From Deltaproteobacteria bacterium ADurb.Bin207 (GTDB taxonomy: Bacteria; Myxococcota_A; Polyangia; Polyangiales; Polyangiaceae): 36,199 nucleotides of DNA. The position numbers and the translations under genes were made by a program. The notes beneath the pieces were generated by a model, which was given only the letters and a program-made list of their open reading frames with translations, searched no databases and was not told where the DNA came from. This document shows, in pieces, positions 23,580 through 30,554 of the stretch. The stretch covers positions 1-36,199 of the forward strand of contig MWCO01000064.1 in assembly GCA_002070115.1 (NCBI GenBank), read 5' to 3'. Position 1 is the first letter of the stretch; each line of letters begins with the position of its first letter.

Positions 23580-25334
23580 TCACTGGCAGTGCTGGTCATA
23601 ATCCTCACAACAATCACCCAGTTGAACGCAGAGGTCGTCGCAAGCGCAGCTTACGTCGGGAGAGACGCCACCACAAGAACCGACACATGAACCAGCGAAC
23701 GGTTCATTGGGTTCCACGACAGGTTCCGGGGTGGCCGGAGGTTGCGAAGGATTGGCTTTGAGCTTGACCTGCGTGACGTGCAGCCCGTGACCTTCGTAGG
23801 CGAGTTGCAGCAGTCCACCGTTGTGTTTCCCTTGGGTAACGACATGAAATAGGCTTGGAGGAACGAATAACCCCGTTCCTGAATCGTCGCGAGGCCCGGT
23901 CATCGCGCGCGCTTGATCCATGAGCGGAGCAATGGCTTGCTGGAATTCGGCGTAGCTTCCATAAGGAGTAGAAACGACTTGGACCATATTGTCGAAAAGC
24001 GCATCGACAGCCTGGCGACGAGGGTCCGAGGAGGGAAGGCGATCCATACCCATCGCTTCCAATAAGCCGGGACGCATCAGGCCGAGGAGCTGTCCCTGCA
24101 CGGGAGCAAGCGATTCTCCCATTTGCTCACGAGGAACGTGGGTTCGCATGAAATGCTGAACGATATCCGCCATGGTCATGGGCTTGAAAGCGAGTTTTTG
24201 GCGCTCCGCTTCGATCATGTTGGCAGGGGCGTATTCGGCGATGGGCTGAAGATCCGCCGGGGCTATCGACAACGTGACCGATGAAACAAGTTCGTTTTCG
24301 TTCTGCTCCGTAAAGGCGGAACGTTCGTGAGCATTATGCTTGTGGAGTTCGGATTGGAACGTGTCCCATACTTGCTGCCCTACCAACGGGATCATGGTCG
24401 TGTCGTTGAGAGGGAACAGCAATCCCGCGCTCGTCGCCACAAAGGCCAGTTCGGCGCAATAAATGAGATTCTCCGGGCGACGGAAGAACTGTTCGGCCGC
24501 GGCATCGCCAGCAATGGCGCGAACCATCATTTCCACATGAGTTTGCAGCTTTTCGGGACTGTTGGCCGCCAACGGATCGCCGCCGTTGTAGTCCCCCGGA
24601 AAATTCGAGACCGTGTTGAAACCCACCATCATCGTCCGGATGTTATCCATAAAAGCGCTCTGTAATTGGCTACTTACATAGCCGGGGAACACGGGGCGGA
24701 CGAAAATCATTGGATAATCATCGTCGCCAAATAGCCCCTGCTGATAGCTTTGTGGATTGTTGATCGTGATAGCCCCAGGTTGACCGTTCCATTCTATCCC
24801 AACCACAATCCCGATATGGGTATCTTGCAGCTTCATGTTTTCTTTCATGCTCGCTGCGCTTCCCCCTAGCGATATGGTGCGATGAGAAGGGCGATGGTGT
24901 TTGATGGCAAAGCCGACACTTCCGGGAGGAAATACCTTGGCGATGATCTCGTCGCGATGAGGGAAAAATCGCCCCGCGGCGTCCGACAAAGCGTCTTCGT
25001 CCGCGTAAGGAATGATGTTGACAGGACCGCCAAATAGATGCGTCGGTGCCGTGAAGGATACCTCCCCAAGGTCCATTTGGACGCTGAAAGCCTGTTCTAC
25101 GCTTTTCAGGGGAGCACCCCCGTATGTGCGGTGTAGCGCCTCGAGATCCGCTTCATAAGGACTCAGAAACGTGCCAGCAGAGGGGCCGTCGCACTTGCCG
25201 TAACACGCCGGCGGCCTGGAAAACCCAGTCTGCCCAGGCTTCGCCGAGCCATCGTCAGACTCCGCCGAGCACCCGACGAAAAGCATCAGCGCGAACAATC
25301 CCCCAAGAGTCGATGAAAGAAGTTTTGATTTCAT
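23580..25334 (-). CDS. Lipoprotein with possible permuted papain-like core and somatomedin-B-like C-terminus
   Basis: The start ATG 25334 follows GAGAGGG by seven bases. Of 584 residues, the first 22 form a lipoprotein signal (LFALMLFVGC, Cys22). A CYGKC pair follows at 44-48. The central part has DTHIGIVVGIEWNGQPGAITIN (171-192), resembling the HVGIVV strand of permuted NlpC/P60 (YiiX/DUF830) proteins. Much later comes LIYCAELAFVA (290-300), resembling their YCSELV segment, so His173 and Cys293 would be the catalytic pair. This is a motif-level inference. The last 36 residues (SCVGSCGG...CACDDLCVQLGDCCEDYDQHCQ) have the eight-cysteine C-C-CxCDxxC-GDCC-C spacing of somatomedin-B domains, usually animal protein-binding modules. 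It faces a C45-like hydrolase gene across a 161-bp divergent promoter region. Confidence 0.72.
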   Translation of the reverse strand: MKSKLLSSTLGGLFALMLFVGCSAESDDGSAKPGQTGFSRPPACYGKCDGPSAGTFLSPYEADLEALHRTYGGAPLKSVEQAFSVQMDLGEVSFTAPTHLFGGPVNIIPYADEDALSDAAGRFFPHRDEIIAKVFPPGSVGFAIKHHRPSHRTISLGGSAASMKENMKLQDTHIGIVVGIEWNGQPGAITINNPQSYQQGLFGDDDYPMIFVRPVFPGYVSSQLQSAFMDNIRTMMVGFNTVSNFPGDYNGGDPLAANSPEKLQTHVEMMVRAIAGDAAAEQFFRRPENLIYCAELAFVATSAGLLFPLNDTTMIPLVGQQVWDTFQSELHKHNAHERSAFTEQNENELVSSVTLSIAPADLQPIAEYAPANMIEAERQKLAFKPMTMADIVQHFMRTHVPREQMGESLAPVQGQLLGLMRPGLLEAMGMDRLPSSDPRRQAVDALFDNMVQVVSTPYGSYAEFQQAIAPLMDQARAMTGPRDDSGTGLFVPPSLFHVVTQGKHNGGLLQLAYEGHGLHVTQVKLKANPSQPPATPEPVVEPNEPFAGSCVGSCGGVSPDVSCACDDLCVQLGDCCEDYDQHCQ

Positions 25335-25495
25335 GATGGCACCCTCTCGATAAGCCCCAGTTATTTCCAAAATGCTCCATATCATGAGGAAGCGGCAAAG
25401 CCCCAGTACCATTTTTCATGCCCGGCCCAAAGATGGAAAAAGAATCCCGAGGTGCCCGCCTTGACTCGCCATGCAGACCGTGGAAAACGATCTTC

Positions 25496-26938
25496 ATGCG
25501 ACGCCTTCTTTTTCCGTTTTCCGTTCTCTTATCGACACTCGTACTTCATTCCGCCGCACCGGTTCACGCGCAACAGCGTGAAATCCTTGATCAAAAACTG
25601 AATTCGGCGGGAGAAGGCTACACGGTGCTCCGAGTCTGGGGATCGCGTCAGCAAATCGGCTATGCCATCGGAGCCACCTTCGCCGATGACATCGTTTCTG
25701 CCTTTGATGAAGTGCGAGACATGTCCGGAAACTACTATTCTGTCCTGCGCGGGGCCATGACTTCCCTGACCTTTTTGCCGAAAGGCGTGGAGGAGGAGTT
25801 CAATGGCTTGGTCGAAGGTGTCAAATCCGTGCGGCCAGAAGCCGACGTGGACGCCACCGACATGAAAGTGCTCAATACGTTCGGAGATTGGTCGTATGCC
25901 TGCCGGTCCCATAGCTGTTGGGGATCACGCGTCGAAGCTCCTTATTCGACTCTATCCACGCGACGCCTGGACTTCGGTTCGCCTCTTGCTGTCGTCCACC
26001 ATCACGTGCTTTACGCTATCGAGCCTTCCGACGAGCCGGTTCGGTGGGTCAATCTGGCATGGCCGGGATTCGTCAGCGTGGTGACTGGCGTCAATGAATA
26101 CGGTTCGCTGGTTTCGGTACACGATTTTCAATCCTCGGTCGTTGCCGACCCGGGAGTGCTTTCCCGAACCATGGCAGCCCGCCACCTGCTTTCCTCCGTT
26201 CCTGCTCTTCCCATCGAGGAGCACCTTGCCTGGGCCCAGCAACAGCTTTCCGACCAGCCCATTGCCACAGGAACGTTCATCAACTTCTATGCGCCCAACG
26301 GCTACGGTGGCGTTTTCACCTGCGCTCCTGGCAAGGTTTGTTCGTCTCCACGAACCCCTCAACAAAACTATCGGGATGGGGAGGTGCTCATCACCACCAA
26401 CAGTCAAACGGACGGTCATAGCACGCCGTCGGGAGCCAGTTTTTTGGACCCGTATTACGACACCCCCGGGCCCAAGACCCTCGAAAGCCACTTCGGTGTT
26501 ATGGTGAGTGATGAACTGCATATGATGACGGTCGGATTTCGTTCGAAAGGCGATATGCGGCTGTTGGCGCATGGCCGCACGAGCGAGGGCTGGACGCCCC
26601 GGATCGATGTGGAATGGTCGACGCTATTTCCAACGCCGACCAACGATGCCGGCGCTGACGCGGAGCCCCCGGACGCACCTATTTCCATGGACGCAACCGC
26701 GGACTCGGAAAGTGAGATCGCGGTGGAATCTGGTGCCGATTCCAGCAACTCCGCCCCCCCCGATTCATCAGACGACCCCTCCAATTCATCCGACGAACCG
26801 TCGGAAGGGGGATGTGGATGCAAGGTCAATGGCTCCCCTTCCACCCGGTCGTGGTACGTTTTTCCTTTGGGATTCCTTGCACTTGGCGTATTTGCCCAAC
26901 GTCGCCGCGGCGGCTGCGCAATTGTCGATCGGGGATGA
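25496..26938 (+). CDS. Secreted C45-like Ntn hydrolase with MYXO-CTERM tail
   Basis: ATG 25496 begins a clear Sec signal peptide (MRRLLFPFSVLLSTLVLHSAAPVHAQQ); a longer reading to ATG 25418 adds a non-signal N-terminus. The body resembles acyl-CoA:6-APA acyltransferase/C45 peptidases. CRSHSCWGSR provides a candidate nucleophile (Cys141), and STLSTRRLDFGSP matches the GRNLDF segment. These are followed by WVNLAWPGFVSVVTGVNEYGSLVSVHD. In this fold the nucleophile is normally exposed by self-cleavage; here about 115 residues would precede it after signal removal. The C-terminus has an Asp/Ser/Pro-rich spacer, then GGCGCKVNGS, a hydrophobic helix (WYVFPLGFLALGVFA) and QRRRGG, a MYXO-CTERM sorting signal for surface display. 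The amide or acyl substrate is unknown. It is divergent from the somatomedin-B-like lipoprotein gene. Confidence 0.78.
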   Translation: MRRLLFPFSVLLSTLVLHSAAPVHAQQREILDQKLNSAGEGYTVLRVWGSRQQIGYAIGATFADDIVSAFDEVRDMSGNYYSVLRGAMTSLTFLPKGVEEEFNGLVEGVKSVRPEADVDATDMKVLNTFGDWSYACRSHSCWGSRVEAPYSTLSTRRLDFGSPLAVVHHHVLYAIEPSDEPVRWVNLAWPGFVSVVTGVNEYGSLVSVHDFQSSVVADPGVLSRTMAARHLLSSVPALPIEEHLAWAQQQLSDQPIATGTFINFYAPNGYGGVFTCAPGKVCSSPRTPQQNYRDGEVLITTNSQTDGHSTPSGASFLDPYYDTPGPKTLESHFGVMVSDELHMMTVGFRSKGDMRLLAHGRTSEGWTPRIDVEWSTLFPTPTNDAGADAEPPDAPISMDATADSESEIAVESGADSSNSAPPDSSDDPSNSSDEPSEGGCGCKVNGSPSTRSWYVFPLGFLALGVFAQRRRGGCAIVDRG

Positions 26939-26948
26939 GGCTGGACAG

Positions 26949-27003
26949 ATCCCTTCATTTTTCCTGAATTGGAAAGGGATTCGAGCTGAGAATTTTTATT
27001 CTT
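26949..27003 (+). terminator. Candidate terminator of the C45-like gene
   Basis: Ten bases after the stop codon, ATCCC (26949-26953) pairs with GGGAT (26976-26980), and TTTCC (26960-26964) pairs with GGAAA (26971-26975) around TGAATT, leaving a left-side bulge of six bases. A T-rich tract (TTTTTATTCTT) starts 12 bases after the stem. That distance is longer than in a standard intrinsic terminator. Confidence 0.35.
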
Positions 27004-27058
27004 GATTTGGGCTCGGTCCTTGACCGCCTTGGACCACCGCCATCGTTTCTCGTGGGGC

Positions 27059-27093
27059 GTGACCGTGACCGTGATCGTGATCGTGGACCGTGA
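27059..27093. repeat. Short tandem hexamer repeat (GTGACC)2(GTGATC)2
   Basis: Two copies of GTGACC (27059-27070) are followed by two copies of GTGATC (27071-27082) and a partial variant GTGGACCGTGA. It lies in non-coding sequence between convergent genes. It looks like a microsatellite that grew by slippage; no function is evident. Confidence 0.7.
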
Positions 27094-27254
27094 AGGAAAA
27101 ACCGGGGGAAAATGCGGGGAAAGGGGACCGGGAGGAGCTTTCACTCCTATCCGTATTGGGATGATTCGGGATTTTCGTCAGTGCTCCGTCAGCTTCGGTT
27201 TCATGGGTCGCTCGCGATTACGCCTGCGACCTGAGCCATCACTCCGGTGAAGTC

Positions 27255-27271
27255 AGGTATCCTCGATACCT
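27255..27271. terminator. Perfect 7-bp hairpin just after the flippase stop codon
   Basis: AGGTATC-CTC-GATACCT lies five bases downstream of the flippase gene on the minus strand. The stem is perfect with a three-base loop, but no T-run follows on the minus strand. It may stabilise the mRNA end rather than terminate transcription. Confidence 0.35.
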
Positions 27272-27276
27272 CACGC

Positions 27277-28857
27277 CTATTCCAGATCGTCACTGCTGAC
27301 CGGCGGAAGAACGCTGATGGCCTCTCCCCGACGCGCCCGGATCTGGTCTTTGACCAAATGGATCAAGTCGTGGGATGTCTCTCGGGCCAGCAACATGGCA
27401 GCGGGAACGTAGACGATAGCTCCAACGATTACCTCCACGAAAAAGGCCAGCCCACGAACCTCGATGCCGTACCGGGACCATAGCCATCGCGCTCCCAATA
27501 CGGCGAGGACCATCGGCACGCATGCGATCAACGGCGGCGTGCAGGCGCGCGCGAACTTCGATAACGGAATCCCATCTTTCCTTTTGATCACCCACATGCC
27601 GGAGATCGCGTGGAAAAGAAAACCGACACTCACACCCACGCAGGCCCACAGCGGCCCGATCTCGTCGCCCGCCTCTCCTCCGAGCCCTTGACCGAGCTTG
27701 CCGAACAACGCCACCGCGGCCAGCAACACCAACACCTTCAAAATACCGATGATCATCACCGTCTTAGGACGATCACACGCTTGCAAATAACTCATGATCG
27801 TCCAGCCCACCGGACGAACGATGGCAAGACCGGAGAGAATCGCGAGCATCGGACCCACCGACCACCACTCCTGGGGTAGAATCGTTTTGATAAGGGTGTC
27901 AGCCGTCGCCCCCAAACCCGTGGCAAGAGGGAAGATGATCACGGACAACAAAGCCGTCGACCGAACGAGCGCCTTTTTTCGATCCTCTTCCTCCATCTGC
28001 GCAAAGGACGGCAAAAGGACATCACCGATCTGTTCCCCCACTTGAACGGCAGGAATATCCGCAAGGTTATACGCCTTGTCGTAAGCTCCCGTGGGGGCGG
28101 GACCAAAAAGTTTGGCAAACACGAGCGTGTCGAGATTGCGCGAGGCGTACGACGACAAACCTGCGATGGAAATGGGAATGCCAAAACGAAAGATGGCTCT
28201 TGCTTTTTCCCAGGACCACTTGGCGGGTGTCAGCCAGACGTCTTTTTTCGAAGCCCAGGCGTTGTAGGTGAACATGAACGCGTACTTCGCGATGTTCGCG
28301 TACACCATGCTCAACCCGATGCTTTCCGGGGTCAGCCCGATGCGCGTCCATACCATCGCCAACCCAATGACGAGCACCGTGTAGACGACCTCCGCTATTC
28401 CTCGTGCAAGACTGACGGGGCGAAAATCCAATTCGCGTGTGAGCACGCGCTCCGGGATGATATGCAGCCGTTCGAACAAGACGGCGACGACCAATCCGGG
28501 GATATACGCCATCAATCCAGGCATGCCGAAAAAGCCCGACCAGAGGTAAGCTACCGGGATCGATAACAAGATGGCGGGGATACCAATCGCCAGGTGTAGC
28601 ACCGTGGCATGCCATACGACGTCTGGCGACTCTTTCGGCTTGGAGGCTACGAATTGTCCGATGCCGAAAGAAGTCAGCTCGTGCGATAATACAACGAGAA
28701 TATAGGCGACTTTCACTTCACCGGCGATCTCCGGGGAGATGAAGTACGTGACCACGATGGTCCCCACCGCGCCGATGATGCGCGAGCCGATGCTCGTGAA
28801 GACCGTCCAGGCAGCTCCTCCTACGGTTTTTCGAATGATGGTGGACTGCGAAGCCAT
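27277..28857 (-). CDS. Wzx-like lipid-linked oligosaccharide flippase
   Basis: The 526-residue polytopic membrane protein of the MATE/MVF-type polysaccharide transporter superfamily starts at ATG 28857. The N-terminus (KTVGGAAWTVFTSIGSRIIGAVGTIVVTYFISPEIAGEVKVAYILV) has the usual Wzx/Wzk layout. SYASRNLDTLVFAKLFGPAPTGAYDKAYNLADIPAVQVGEQIGDVLLPSFAQMEEEDRKKAL matches the conserved flippase loop (F/L-G-x-x-x-G-x-Y-x-x-A). About twelve to fourteen helices are visible. It would move undecaprenyl-linked repeat units across the cytoplasmic membrane for exopolysaccharide or O-antigen. No polymerase or glycosyltransferase operon adjoins it, so the glycan is unknown. It is divergent from the first beta-helix gene across 67 bp. 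Confidence 0.88.
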   Translation of the reverse strand: MASQSTIIRKTVGGAAWTVFTSIGSRIIGAVGTIVVTYFISPEIAGEVKVAYILVVLSHELTSFGIGQFVASKPKESPDVVWHATVLHLAIGIPAILLSIPVAYLWSGFFGMPGLMAYIPGLVVAVLFERLHIIPERVLTRELDFRPVSLARGIAEVVYTVLVIGLAMVWTRIGLTPESIGLSMVYANIAKYAFMFTYNAWASKKDVWLTPAKWSWEKARAIFRFGIPISIAGLSSYASRNLDTLVFAKLFGPAPTGAYDKAYNLADIPAVQVGEQIGDVLLPSFAQMEEEDRKKALVRSTALLSVIIFPLATGLGATADTLIKTILPQEWWSVGPMLAILSGLAIVRPVGWTIMSYLQACDRPKTVMIIGILKVLVLLAAVALFGKLGQGLGGEAGDEIGPLWACVGVSVGFLFHAISGMWVIKRKDGIPLSKFARACTPPLIACVPMVLAVLGARWLWSRYGIEVRGLAFFVEVIVGAIVYVPAAMLLARETSHDLIHLVKDQIRARRGEAISVLPPVSSDDLE

Positions 28858-28891
28858 GATGGGCGTGTATAACCGACTTGTTGTCGTGATT

Positions 28892-28910
28892 GCGACCTTT
28901 CGTCGGTCGC
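28892..28910. promoter_or_regulatory. Inverted repeat in the flippase/beta-helix divergent promoter region
   Basis: GCGACC-TTTCGTC-GGTCGC is a perfect 6-bp inverted repeat, 14 bp before the ATG of the first beta-helix gene and inside the 67-bp divergent spacer. It could be an operator or a leader hairpin. A TATAAC sequence lies at 28869-28874 without a clear -35 partner. Confidence 0.3.
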
Positions 28911-28924
28911 GTTAGGCTCAGCCC

Positions 28925-30511
28925 ATGAAATACCTGATCGGAACGATGCTGGGCTGGATGCTGCCGGTGTGCTTCGTTTCAGCGGCACAAGCAGCCGATA
29001 TTTATGTGGATGCCCGCAATGGGGGAAAAGAAAACGGCACGATAACGGCCCCCTACCGCACCATCGGCGCCGCCGTCAAAGCCGCCTCTTCAGGGGATCG
29101 TATTCAGATCGCCGCTGGTAACTATGCGGAAAACCTACACTTAAAGAAGCCGCTGACCTTGCAAGGCGGATTCGTGGGAGCACAAGCCCAAACGTATGCC
29201 GCGGGCGGTTCTGGAGATTTTTCCCGAAGCGAGCCTTCCAAACAAGAATCTGTGATCAACGGAAATGCAGAGGCTCCCGTGATTCTCGCGGAAGGAACCA
29301 TCGAAACCACCCTCGATGGCCTGGTGCTCCGGGGAGGAAAAAGCGGCGTCGAATCCAGCGCTTATCCGGAAGACAAGGCACGTCTCACCCTGCGCCACTG
29401 CCGCGTGGAACAAAATGGGAACCCGTCCGTCATTGGCGGCGGCATCCGCGCCAAATCCGAATTGCTCGTGGAAGACTCGATAGTTCGTGACAACGTGGGA
29501 GACCGGGGCTCCGGGATCGCTTCAGGTCCTGCCCGCGCCATCATTGCGCGAACCGCCATTCAAGCCAACACCTCCCACGGGGACCATGGAGGAGGGCTGT
29601 ACGCGGCAGGTCCCGTCGATGTGGTAGGCTGCCTCGTTGTCGATAATACTGTTGGGAAAACAGCAGGTTACGGATGGGGCGGGGGATTGATGTTCTTCAA
29701 CGAAGGAACCAAAGCCACCGTGACCGACACCGAAGTCCGTGGCAATTTCGCCCCCACGAAAGGCAGCGGCGTTTTCGTCGACGACGGTGCCGAAGCCTCG
29801 TTGCGCAACGTGCTCATCGTCAACAACCGATGCGCCAAAGAGGGTGGTGCCCTGTATGTGGACGGCGCCACCGAGCAGTTGGGCTCCAAAGCCTGGCTCA
29901 CCAACGTCACCATCGCGGGACACGATTGTGGCGACAACGGCTATGGCAATGCCGTCGTGATGGAACGAGCCTCCACGCTGGAAGTCGTGAGCAGCATTTT
30001 TTGGAACAACGGCCCCAGGGACACCAGCGTGCAGCCCGGAAATACGCTGACGGTGCGCTACTCCAACACGAAAGACAAACTCCCGGGCCCAGGCAACCTG
30101 AGCGCGGACCCGCTCTTCGCCTCCGCGCAAACCGGCGACTATCGTTTGAAAAATCAGGCCGGTCGCTGGGATCCGTCGTTGAATCAATGCGTTAAAGACG
30201 ACGTAACCAGTCCGTGTGTGGACAAGGGGGATCCCGACGGTTCGTATGAAAGGGAGCCCAAACCCAATGGTGGCCGTGTCGATATGGGAGCTTTTGGCAA
30301 TTCGCCGCTTGCGGGCTGTGCGCCGGAGCAATCGTTGACGACCGCTGCTCCCGGGTCGAATACCCCATCGCTCGGTCCCTCCCGCTCCGGTGCGGCCAAA
30401 GGACGATGCGGCTGTGAAGCCCCGGGAAGCCGTCGAGGCCAGTGGGGGTGGCTTGGGGTGGCGCTCTCATGGCTCGCTTTTCGAACTCGCCGCAAACCGT
30501 TCCGTCGATGA
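28925..30511 (+). CDS. Right-handed beta-helix surface protein with MYXO-CTERM tail (copy 1)
   Basis: The 528-residue protein has a signal peptide MKYLIGTMLGWMLPVCFVSAAQAA. The mature protein begins DIYVDARNGGKENGTITAPYRTIGAAVKAASSGDRIQIAAGNYAENL, the start of a DUF1565/pectate-lyase-type parallel beta-helix. Rungs of about 20-25 residues follow. Conserved pieces include GGGIRAKSELLVEDSIVRDNVGDRGSG, GDHGGGLYAAG, FAPTKGSGVFVDDGAEASLRNVLIVNNRCAKEGGALYVDG, and a final cap with DKGDPDGSYEREPKPNGGRVDMGAFGNS. The C-terminus is GRCGCEAPGSRRG, a hydrophobic helix and TRRKPFRR, a MYXO-CTERM-like sorting signal. No polysaccharide-lyase catalytic residues were identified, so an adhesive or structural role at the surface is as likely as an enzyme. 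It is followed 43 bp later by a paralogue. Confidence 0.85.
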   Translation: MKYLIGTMLGWMLPVCFVSAAQAADIYVDARNGGKENGTITAPYRTIGAAVKAASSGDRIQIAAGNYAENLHLKKPLTLQGGFVGAQAQTYAAGGSGDFSRSEPSKQESVINGNAEAPVILAEGTIETTLDGLVLRGGKSGVESSAYPEDKARLTLRHCRVEQNGNPSVIGGGIRAKSELLVEDSIVRDNVGDRGSGIASGPARAIIARTAIQANTSHGDHGGGLYAAGPVDVVGCLVVDNTVGKTAGYGWGGGLMFFNEGTKATVTDTEVRGNFAPTKGSGVFVDDGAEASLRNVLIVNNRCAKEGGALYVDGATEQLGSKAWLTNVTIAGHDCGDNGYGNAVVMERASTLEVVSSIFWNNGPRDTSVQPGNTLTVRYSNTKDKLPGPGNLSADPLFASAQTGDYRLKNQAGRWDPSLNQCVKDDVTSPCVDKGDPDGSYEREPKPNGGRVDMGAFGNSPLAGCAPEQSLTTAAPGSNTPSLGPSRSGAAKGRCGCEAPGSRRGQWGWLGVALSWLAFRTRRKPFRR

Positions 30512-30554
30512 CAAGGCTCGACGCTCCCAGCCGTTCGCGTTAGATTCCACGGCG

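Larger units (their letters stand above)
26939..27276. other. Intergenic region between convergent genes
   Basis: These 338 bp separate the 3' ends of the C45-like gene and the flippase gene. They hold an imperfect hairpin with a T-rich tract, a hexamer repeat and a short perfect hairpin, listed separately. No coding sequence is supported. Confidence 0.6.

Noticed and set aside
26455-27144. Minus-strand frame of 229 codons overlapping the end of the C45-like gene
   Set aside because: It is antisense to the Asp/Ser-rich spacer and MYXO-CTERM tail, and its composition is that of a mirror of low-complexity sequence.
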